Of a stretch of 48,213 nucleotides of DNA, positions 1 to 7,944 are shown piece after piece. The notes under the pieces were generated by a model. The model was not told the DNA's origin. It saw nothing but the letters and a program-made list of their open reading frames with translations, and searched no databases. This DNA comes from Rhodoluna sp. Its GTDB lineage: Bacteria; Actinomycetota; Actinomycetes; Actinomycetales; Microbacteriaceae. The translations under genes and the position numbers were made by a program. The stretch lies in assembly GCA_030831605.1 (NCBI GenBank), contig JAURKU010000009.1:1-48213 (forward strand), read 5' to 3'. Within the stretch, counting starts at the first letter, position 1. Each line of letters starts with the position of its first letter.

Positions 1-1118
1 CGATCACCCGTTGCTTTAGCCCTTACCAACCGAACTGAAGAAAGTACTTCGACATCCGAATTCAAAATTCCAAAGTAATCTCCGTTTTTCAACCCCTCGA
101 TGGCAAAATCAGAAACCTTGCCGGCAGGGGCAGTGACCGAGAGCACCGTGCCGAATGTCTGAGCATCAGTACCTAAAACTTGAAATGTGATGCTGGCATC
201 TTTTTCCCCTGGAACAAAAACCCTCAGCATGTTTTGCACGTCAGAATACTTTGAACTTGTTTTTCTAAACTTCGCGGTGTCGTTTGCACCTCTTACCAAA
301 ATGCCAGGAAATACCGCTTCCCTGCCGGTAATCTCACTGGGTGCGATGTAATCCGCTCCACTGGCACTAACGCCACGTATTGCCTTTTGCTGGATAAGAG
401 CGGTAATCGAACCGCCGTGGCTTTTCACGTGAACAGCAAGCGACTGAGCTCTTAGGACAAATGATGAAAGTGGGACAACTGTTGTTTTTGACTTAGGTAC
501 CGAGATTCCAGATAATCCAGCTGAGTGCGATACCCCGTTTTCGGTGAAGATGCTCAGATCTACTGTGGCATCAACCGGCGATGGATTGGTCAAAATAAGC
601 AGCGCCTCACGGCCAATGCTAGTTGATCCACCAACAAACCAGAATTCCGATTGCGGACGAAGACAAGGTGCAGCTAGTAATCCACGGATGGATTTATCTT
701 CAGCCAGTTGATATTGATTCGCTGTTAGTAACTGCGAGCCTTGCTCTGTCGTGCCACTTGCATCAATGACTTTCACCGAGGAAGCAGTTTTTATCCTTGT
801 GGATAGATCCTGCCTAATCCCATAACCGAGAATGGTGTTTCCTATAAAGCCGGCTAACTTGGTATTTTGGCTGGCCGAGTATGACACCGAGGCTAGAGCA
901 CTGCCAACTCTTTCGAAATTGGTTACCGATGTTCCAGATTCACCGCCGGCGAGAATAGCCCCACCATTACAACTAAGTTCTAGGTCTTTAGCGCTGACCT
1001 GATAGCTGGCAAATTCTGGTTTTGAACCAACCGCTAATTTCACCGGTTGCAAATAGATAAAGCCAGTGGCCAAAAGCCCTGCAACTAGGAGAAAACGAAC
1101 TATTCGAGCAAAAATCAT
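1..1118 (-). CDS. DUF5719-like secreted/membrane-anchored protein, C-terminus beyond left edge
   Basis: Minus-strand frame open from ATG at 1118 to the window edge (MIFARIVRFLLVAGLLATGFIYLQPVKLAVGSKPEFA...VRAKATGD); N-terminal TM/signal segment; ATGA overlap with the upstream glycosyltransferase. Confidence 0.75.
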   Translation of the reverse strand, partial: MIFARIVRFLLVAGLLATGFIYLQPVKLAVGSKPEFASYQVSAKDLELSCNGGAILAGGESGTSVTNFERVGSALASVSYSASQNTKLAGFIGNTILGYGIRQDLSTRIKTASSVKVIDASGTTEQGSQLLTANQYQLAEDKSIRGLLAAPCLRPQSEFWFVGGSTSIGREALLILTNPSPVDATVDLSIFTENGVSHSAGLSGISVPKSKTTVVPLSSFVLRAQSLAVHVKSHGGSITALIQQKAIRGVSASGADYIAPSEITGREAVFPGILVRGANDTAKFRKTSSKYSDVQNMLRVFVPGEKDASITFQVLGTDAQTFGTVLSVTAPAGKVSDFAIEGLKNGDYFGILNSDVEVLSSVRLVRAKATGD

Positions 1119-3904
1119 TCGACCTCCTCCTCGACGAACTCATTGGAAACTCGTTTCTTCCGGCCTCGGGCTGTTGGCAGGGCTAGCAGAATGTATCCGA
1201 AAATAACTGCCAGTTGAACCACTTTGGTGATTGACCAATAACTCAAATCGCGATTAGTGGTAATTTCCTTTGGGCTAATTACCCGCCAAAGTTGTCCGTA
1301 TTCAGTAGTTCCCACCTGATCCAGTTCAGCAGAGGTATTCAAGGCGACTTGGATATCGCCATTGCTACTTGTTTCCGGCACCAAAATGAACCCAACGCCC
1401 GCGCTCTGCAACTCAGCGCTTAGATTTTTGCCGTTTGCCGAGACCAGGTTCGCCACCAGTTTGGCTAGTTGTTCTTTGCCCGAATATGAGCTCGATAGAT
1501 TCACCGGGCTCAATCGATATGCGGTGGAGACTGCATCGAGCCTCAATCCACCTGACTGAACTATCTCAGCCCTAAAACTTTGCTCGGTGTTACCTGTGAT
1601 TATTAGTAGTCGCAGTTGGCTACCGGATTTGGCCTCGGCGGTAAAGATAGCGGGCAGGTTTCGGCTATCGGCAAAACTGATTTGACTCGGCTGCAACAGA
1701 CTCGCTACACCAAGTGGCAGGATCGCTCCGGCCATCATGGCAACCAGAGCAAATCGTCGCAGCGTTACCAAGGTTAGGCTTTCTAACCAGAAACAGATGA
1801 TTGCACTAAGCACCAAAATTAAAAACATTGAGGAAGCACTGCTGGATAAATACACTGCATCGGTCAACTCAAAGTTAATTGATGCGAGACCACCGGCTGG
1901 GAAGGTAACAGAGGTTACCAGCCAAATATTCGCCAGAGTAAATAAGACTATGAGCCACAAACCAAGTATTTTTCTTGAGCGACTTACTAGAGAGAGTGCG
2001 GCAAACGCAAATAACCCTAAGGCAAACCAGCTAAACACTTCGTCCGGGCCAAATACAGCAGCCATTAATTTTTCTTGCTGATTTGGAAGTGCCAAGCTTG
2101 GATCAGCCAGAGCATAAAGACCATTTTGATTTATAAAAAGCTGATAGATCAAATAAGGACCAGCCGCAATAATTGCCGGAACTAAAACGAAAAGCCCGAG
2201 AATAAAGCGCTTACCCATCAGTACTAGGAAGACCAAATAAACCAGAGCGAGTAATAAAACGCTGCTCGGCGAGCTGACCAGGCAAAGCGCAAATAGCAGA
2301 GCGCTGATTGCCAACCAAGACCAGCCTTGCGCTGAAGATTTCACCGATGAACTAATTCCCACCCTGGCTAGGCGAACCAAAGAGAAAACAAACCAGGGCA
2401 ATGCAATTGCGAAAATCACTGAAGGGAAATTTCCCTCATTTTGAGCAGTTGTGAAACTTGGCCAGAAAACATATCCGCTTGCCAAAATCAGTCGAAGTGA
2501 ATTTCTTGTGGTGATTGTTGAAAGTAATCGCCACGCTCCAAAAAAGGCCAGCGGTTTCGCTAAGAGAAGCAGCCAACTAAGTGCCAGGTTTGGTGATAAG
2601 AAGGTGATCGATCCGATCGCAAGTAAAACCCAGTTAAATGGATCGCTCGGAGCTGCAAGCCCCAGCCCGATGTGCTGGTAACTGGACGCAGTGTTGGCAA
2701 ATAAATCCAACCAGTTTTCACTCAGTGGTAAAGCGTAACCGCCGATTACGGCTTGTCCGAATGGGAAGAACTGGTAAGAGAGAACGCCAAGTAGCAACAT
2801 AACCCAGAGGCCACCGCCAGCGGCGAAACTCAGCTGGCTGGTTACCCGTTGCGCCTCAAAGCCCTCAAGGTTGTCTTTTTGCTCCTGAATTTCTAAGGCC
2901 AAGCGGGATCTGGATTTGAGCTGCGCTCTGGTTGCAAATAATGGCCGAAGCGACTTTATTGAACCACCCTGTCGATCGCGCAGTCTGGCTCTAAAGGTGA
3001 AAAAGGCCCACAAATTTGCTCGCAGGGTAAAGCCAATCCGATCTGGACGTTTGACTAAGAGCAGCCAGAAAATCTGAATTATTGATAGTGCCGGCAGGGT
3101 GAGCCAGTAGGCAAAGGAAAGCATGACCGGCCATTTCGAGATTCGCAAATGATTGGTGGCTTTAGCCACTGCGTATTTAGCAGATCCACCCAGCCAGGCT
3201 TTAGATCTCTTGTTGTTTACCGAAAGTTCGCCGTGCCTGACCCTAGCGGTAGGGACAACCACAACCCGAAAGCCGAGTTGATGGGCACGCATGCCAAATT
3301 CAATGTCCTGAGCAAATTCTGGGGCACTTAGTGAAAAGCCGCCAAGTTCAGCCCAGAGGTTAGCCCTGACCAACATGGCATTCGTGCTCACTGCCAACAC
3401 ATCACTCATGCCATCGTGTTGTTTTTGATCCAGTTCGTCATTAACCAGAGAGAACGGGCGAAGAGATCTAGAAACGCTAAGTCCCTGTTGAACAATTATC
3501 TTTTGATTCTCGATAGCGAGCTGTTTCGGAGATGCAATTCCCACCATTGGTGAAAGTTCCAAAGTGCGAACTAATTCGGCTAGAGCATGAACTTCTGCGA
3601 TGCAGTCATCGTGTAGCAACCAAATCGCCACATCATCAAGATTTTCTATCCCAAAAAGAGTTTGCTTGATGCCTAAAGCAGCAAGCTCAGCAAAGTTTGC
3701 TTTTTCTTCGACTTTGATAACCGCGTGCTTACTTGATCTCGAAATGAACTCTTCAAGTGTTTTGCCAACTTCAGCATCGGTAGACGAGTCAACAACCAGG
3801 ATTCTTTCGCAATTGAAACTTTGTCGTTCAATTGCAGTTAGTGAATTAGCGAGAAAATTGGGTTGATCGTTTGAGATTACGACCGCAACCACACGCAGGC
3901 TCAT
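1115..3904 (-). CDS. Family 2 glycosyltransferase fused to a multi-TM membrane domain (929 aa)
   Basis: N-terminal GT2 fold (VVAVVISNDQPNFLANSLTAIERQ...VAIWLLHDDCIAE) followed by many hydrophobic segments. Confidence 0.8.
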   Translation of the reverse strand: MSLRVVAVVISNDQPNFLANSLTAIERQSFNCERILVVDSSTDAEVGKTLEEFISRSSKHAVIKVEEKANFAELAALGIKQTLFGIENLDDVAIWLLHDDCIAEVHALAELVRTLELSPMVGIASPKQLAIENQKIIVQQGLSVSRSLRPFSLVNDELDQKQHDGMSDVLAVSTNAMLVRANLWAELGGFSLSAPEFAQDIEFGMRAHQLGFRVVVVPTARVRHGELSVNNKRSKAWLGGSAKYAVAKATNHLRISKWPVMLSFAYWLTLPALSIIQIFWLLLVKRPDRIGFTLRANLWAFFTFRARLRDRQGGSIKSLRPLFATRAQLKSRSRLALEIQEQKDNLEGFEAQRVTSQLSFAAGGGLWVMLLLGVLSYQFFPFGQAVIGGYALPLSENWLDLFANTASSYQHIGLGLAAPSDPFNWVLLAIGSITFLSPNLALSWLLLLAKPLAFFGAWRLLSTITTRNSLRLILASGYVFWPSFTTAQNEGNFPSVIFAIALPWFVFSLVRLARVGISSSVKSSAQGWSWLAISALLFALCLVSSPSSVLLLALVYLVFLVLMGKRFILGLFVLVPAIIAAGPYLIYQLFINQNGLYALADPSLALPNQQEKLMAAVFGPDEVFSWFALGLFAFAALSLVSRSRKILGLWLIVLFTLANIWLVTSVTFPAGGLASINFELTDAVYLSSSASSMFLILVLSAIICFWLESLTLVTLRRFALVAMMAGAILPLGVASLLQPSQISFADSRNLPAIFTAEAKSGSQLRLLIITGNTEQSFRAEIVQSGGLRLDAVSTAYRLSPVNLSSSYSGKEQLAKLVANLVSANGKNLSAELQSAGVGFILVPETSSNGDIQVALNTSAELDQVGTTEYGQLWRVISPKEITTNRDLSYWSITKVVQLAVIFGYILLALPTARGRKKRVSNEFVEEEVE

Positions 3905-3923
3905 GCTGTGGCCTCACTCGAAG

Positions 3924-4238
3924 CTAAGCGCGTCGCTTTAGTTTGCGACGCTCCCGCTCACTTAAGCCACCCCAGATTCCAAAACGCTCGTCGTTCTTTA
4001 GAGCGTATTCAAGACACTGAGCTTTGACATCGCAGCCACCACAAATACGCTTCGCGTCTCTAGTTGAGCCGCCTTTTTCCGGAAAGAAAGCTTCGGGGTC
4101 AGTCTGTGAGCAAACAGCGTCTCTTTGCCAAGCTAGTGGTGCAGTGTCTGAGTTTTCTTCATTACCGAGGATGTCTCTAAGCAGTGGGTCAACGAACCAG
4201 TCATCGGGAACTCCACTACGATCATCGTTGAAACTCAT
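3924..4238 (-). CDS. WhiB-family Fe-S transcriptional regulator (WhiB2/WhmD-like)
   Basis: Four Cys with CGGC and a downstream C, FGIWGGLSERERR motif, basic C-terminus. Start placed at the ATG (4238) that follows a GAGAGGA RBS rather than the upstream TTG at 4262. Confidence 0.9.
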   Translation of the reverse strand: MSFNDDRSGVPDDWFVDPLLRDILGNEENSDTAPLAWQRDAVCSQTDPEAFFPEKGGSTRDAKRICGGCDVKAQCLEYALKNDERFGIWGGLSERERRKLKRRA

Positions 4239-4412
4239 TGCATTCCTCTCAAAAACCTTCAAGCAACCTCACAGGGTCGCACCCATGTAATTACACCAAT
4301 GTAAGTAATGTCGTGTCAAGTTGAGATAAGGGCAATTTGAAACTGTTATCAAGGCGAAACAAAGCAAAATTGGCCTAATTGCTAGCAAATCCAAGGGGTA
4401 GTCTTAACCACA

Positions 4413-5378
4413 ATGAAGATTTTGGTTACCGGCGGGGCTGGGTATATCGGCTCACATGTCATCAGAGCGCTGGAAAGCGCTGGGCACAAAGCAATTGCCC
4501 TGGACGATATGAGCTCAGGGGTTAGCTTGCGCCTGGGCGAAACCGAGCTGGTCCAGCTTGATCTTGCCGACTCGCAAGCCGCGTCCAAACTTGAAAAAAT
4601 CTTGGTGGAAAAAGCCGTTGACGGGGTAATTCACCTAGCCGCTCGTAAATCGGTTGCCGAATCGGTGGCAAGGCCCGAGTACTACTATCGGCAAAATGTT
4701 GATTCGGTCATCAACTTACTTGAGGCCATGAAAAACGCTGGGCTTAGTAAATTAGTCTTCTCATCCAGTGCGGCTACCTATGGCTCCCCCGATGTTTCTA
4801 GGGTTGATGAAGATTACATCTGCCAACCAATAAACCCCTATGGCGAAACCAAGTTGATTGGTGAATGGCTAATTAGCGCTGCCAGCAAAGCGTGGAAATT
4901 AGATGCTGTCGCGCTTCGTTATTTCAACGTTGCCGGTGCCGGCTTTCCTGAGTTAGCCGATACCTCAGTGGCTAATCTCATACCAATTGCCCTGAATGCA
5001 ATTAGCGAAAACAAGCCTGTTCAGGTCTTTGGTACCGACTGGCCAACTCCGGATGGCAGTTGCATCCGTGATTATATTCATGTCTCTGACTTGGCTGATG
5101 CCCACGTCGCTGCGCTGAACTACTTAAACCAAGATGATCGGCCATACCAGATTTTCAATGTCGGTACCGGGACCGGGTCTTCGGTTCTAGAAGTACTGGC
5201 AGCTATAAAAATTGTCGTTGGCAAGGATTTTGCGGTGGAGTTGACCGATCGTAGGCCTGGTGACCCAGCGGCACTAACCGCTGACGTTTCAAGAATTGGA
5301 AAAATACTAGGTTGGCAGGCTAAGTATGATTTGCACGATATCTGTGAAAGTGCCTATCGGGCTAGTTTGAGCCAATAA
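4413..5378 (+). CDS. galE: UDP-glucose 4-epimerase
   Basis: MKILVTGGAGYIGSHV Rossmann motif, SSSAATYG and YGETK motifs, 321 aa. Confidence 0.93.
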   Translation: MKILVTGGAGYIGSHVIRALESAGHKAIALDDMSSGVSLRLGETELVQLDLADSQAASKLEKILVEKAVDGVIHLAARKSVAESVARPEYYYRQNVDSVINLLEAMKNAGLSKLVFSSSAATYGSPDVSRVDEDYICQPINPYGETKLIGEWLISAASKAWKLDAVALRYFNVAGAGFPELADTSVANLIPIALNAISENKPVQVFGTDWPTPDGSCIRDYIHVSDLADAHVAALNYLNQDDRPYQIFNVGTGTGSSVLEVLAAIKIVVGKDFAVELTDRRPGDPAALTADVSRIGKILGWQAKYDLHDICESAYRASLSQ

Positions 5379-6522
5379 CCATGTAGCCAAAACCAGTTCC
5401 GGTCAGGCTGAAGGTTCTGGCATCCTTACCAATAAATGCAGCTTCACCGGCTGCGACAACTTCTCGCTCAGCCTGGCTGTTAGAAACGGCTACCGATCCT
5501 GCAGTGCAGAGGAAAATACCATCTCCTGGCAATTCAATATCAATCAGCATGTTTTGTGGGCTTAGCGAAATCTCATAAAAACTAAACTCGCTGGTTGGTA
5601 TTTCAAATCTTTTCAGGCCCTTGGCTAACTGGGTTGACTTAGTTAGCTCAACATTTGTTGCTTCAAAGACAACTACCTCGGCAAGCTCTTTGACATCGAC
5701 ATGTTTTTTAGTCAAGCCACCGCGAAGGACGTTATCGCTAGCGAGCATTACCTCAACGCCTAAGCCGGATAGATAGGCATGCGGCATACCCGCTGGCACA
5801 TAACAGGCCTCACCGCGGCTTAGCGTTACTCGGTTAAGTAGCAGCGCAGTTGCAATGCCGCGATCACCTTCGTGGAAAGCATTTAGATGTGAGACTAGGT
5901 CAACCAGGTTAGGACACTGTTCAGCAAGATCAACAAGTTCAGCGATTAGCTCAGCGTTAATTTCGCTGGCAGTTAGCGAATCTAGAAAGACTCTTCTAAT
6001 TCCATCTTTTTCACTTAGCCAATTCAGCCAGCTCTTCAGCTTTTCCTGCAGCACTCCGGCTTGGGAGATCTCCAATACCTCTTGGAGATTTTCAGAAATC
6101 AATCGAGGATCTGCAAAACCAACCAGCGCATCAAAGCTCTCACTTAGCGCAACAATTAGTTCAGGCTTTGCTCGATCGTCTTTATAGTTTCGATTTTCAG
6201 CGCTGAGGCTTATTCCAGCGGCATTTTCATTTGCAAAGCCGACTAGTGCCTGTTCTGGATTTGGGTGAGCTTGAATGGAAAGAGGAGCTTCAGCAGCCAA
6301 AATCTTCAACAAATATTCAAGCCGATCTACTCTGCCTGATTTCTCTAATAGCTGTTGCAGCGATAACTCCTGCCCCAATACTTCAGTAGGTGAGCCATCG
6401 TGGGTACCAAACCAAATCTCAGCCATCGGCTTACCTGTTGCCGGTAAGCCAAAGTAATCGCTGATTAGATTCTTTGACCCCCAAGCATAGTCAAGGGCTT
6501 GATTCGTAAGTTTAACGAGCAC
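5362..6522 (-). CDS. manA: Mannose-6-phosphate isomerase, class I
   Basis: LDYAWGSKNLI, IQAHPNPEQA, CYVPAGMPHAYLSGLGVEVMLASDNVLRGGLT motifs. Confidence 0.93.
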   Translation of the reverse strand: MLVKLTNQALDYAWGSKNLISDYFGLPATGKPMAEIWFGTHDGSPTEVLGQELSLQQLLEKSGRVDRLEYLLKILAAEAPLSIQAHPNPEQALVGFANENAAGISLSAENRNYKDDRAKPELIVALSESFDALVGFADPRLISENLQEVLEISQAGVLQEKLKSWLNWLSEKDGIRRVFLDSLTASEINAELIAELVDLAEQCPNLVDLVSHLNAFHEGDRGIATALLLNRVTLSRGEACYVPAGMPHAYLSGLGVEVMLASDNVLRGGLTKKHVDVKELAEVVVFEATNVELTKSTQLAKGLKRFEIPTSEFSFYEISLSPQNMLIDIELPGDGIFLCTAGSVAVSNSQAEREVVAAGEAAFIGKDARTFSLTGTGFGYMVIGSN

Positions 6523-6585
6523 CTCACTAGCCTAATCAAAGCCAAGTTCCCGCATGAGATTAGAGTGTCTAGACTTGAGAAACTG

Positions 6586-7944
6586 ATGAAAAAAGTTAGT
6601 CAATTCCAAGCCGACGGGAAAGCCCGCGTTTTCGCCTACCTAAGTCTGCTGACCCTAATTGCCGGTGACACCATGTTCGCCGAGGACTACCTTCGGCCTT
6701 CTGGCATCTGGTTCAGCTGGTTGGTCCTTGCAGCGGTTAGCTTGGCTGGAGCAATTTATTATTTCCTCAAAGCCGATTGGTTTAGGGTAATCCGGCAAAT
6801 ACCGATTGAACTAATCCTGCTACTTGCGCTGATGATCGGTAGTGCTCCTTGGTCGGCCTATGCCAGAGACACCGTGAGCGGATTTGCTTTGCAAATCGGA
6901 GTAGTTGCTATTGCACTATTTTTTGTGGCTGTTTTTAGCTGGCGCGAAATTCACAACATTTTTGCTAACGCAATAAGAGTGATAATTTTTGGTTCGTTCT
7001 TGATAGAAATACTTGCCTCTTCGAGCAAGGGAATACTTGCCGGATTAATCCCGTCAGCTGAACCAGCCTGGCAGCAGGCGGTAGCAAATGCGGGGCATCT
7101 TTTTGACGGTGGGCGTATCCAAGGAATATTAGGTAATGCCAACTTGGTTGCGGCCTGGGCACTAATGGGTGTGATCACCTTCGCCATCGAGATAGTGATT
7201 AAAAAAGACAGTCGCTGGCTAGCCATTACCAGCCTGGTGGCATCTATCAGCATGATTGCTGTTGCCAAATCTGCTGGAATTATTTTTGCCTCTATCGCGG
7301 TGCTGCTCGCCGCAGCTGTCTCACTTCTTGCCGAGGGGAAAGATAAAGCAACCAGGCACCGTTACTACCGCTACGCCTGGAGCGCTGCCGGAGTCGCAGT
7401 CTTTTTTGTGCTGGTTTTCCGTCGACCAGTTTTTGAATTCTTGGGTAAAAGCCCGGATATGACACATCGATCAGAAATCTGGCGAAGGGTTTATTCGCTA
7501 ATAAGTCAAAGGCCACTCGAGGGTTGGGGTTTTACCGGAGTCTGGGTACCCGGGGTAAAGCCTTACGAAGGATTAGTTGTCATCAACTCAGAGAATTACT
7601 ACCAGGCTCATAATGCCTATCTGGATATCTGGCTGCAACTTGGCGCTGTCGGTGCAATCCTATTTATCACCCTGCTGGCCAGAACATTCGTGAAGACCTG
7701 GCGCTTGGGAGTTCACCACAGCAACCCGCTTTATCTCTGGCCACTACTACTTTTAATTACCCAATTGGTTCGTGGTGTTACCGAATCCAGACTGTTGATT
7801 CAATCGGCCATGATGATGTTGATTATTTTTGCAGTGAAATCATTCGATCCGGAAGAGCTCCTGGAAGAGAACACTAAGACCCGCAAAATCAAGCAGTTAG
7901 ACGCTTTGCGAAAGCGGCCAATCACTAGGGCAAGACTAAGGTAG
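6586..7944 (+). CDS. O-antigen ligase/polymerase-like (Wzy_C) membrane protein
   Basis: Multi-TM; periplasmic-loop motif SEIWRRVYSLISQRPLEGWGFTGVW and HNAYLDIWLQLGAVGAILF. ORF opens at 6499; ATG at 6586 (MKKVSQFQ) preferred. Confidence 0.8.
   Translation: MKKVSQFQADGKARVFAYLSLLTLIAGDTMFAEDYLRPSGIWFSWLVLAAVSLAGAIYYFLKADWFRVIRQIPIELILLLALMIGSAPWSAYARDTVSGFALQIGVVAIALFFVAVFSWREIHNIFANAIRVIIFGSFLIEILASSSKGILAGLIPSAEPAWQQAVANAGHLFDGGRIQGILGNANLVAAWALMGVITFAIEIVIKKDSRWLAITSLVASISMIAVAKSAGIIFASIAVLLAAAVSLLAEGKDKATRHRYYRYAWSAAGVAVFFVLVFRRPVFEFLGKSPDMTHRSEIWRRVYSLISQRPLEGWGFTGVWVPGVKPYEGLVVINSENYYQAHNAYLDIWLQLGAVGAILFITLLARTFVKTWRLGVHHSNPLYLWPLLLLITQLVRGVTESRLLIQSAMMMLIIFAVKSFDPEELLEENTKTRKIKQLDALRKRPITRARLR

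Noticed and set aside
1362-3866. Plus-strand ORFs of 60-114 aa antisense to the GT2 gene (1362, 1737, 2451, 3149, 3600)
   Set aside because: Shadow ORFs of a long, well-supported minus-strand CDS; no RBS or domain signal.
6499-6585. N-terminal 29-aa extension of the O-antigen-ligase-like ORF
   Set aside because: It would overlap the manA start on the opposite strand and the TAGACT box; ATG 6586 is the more plausible start.
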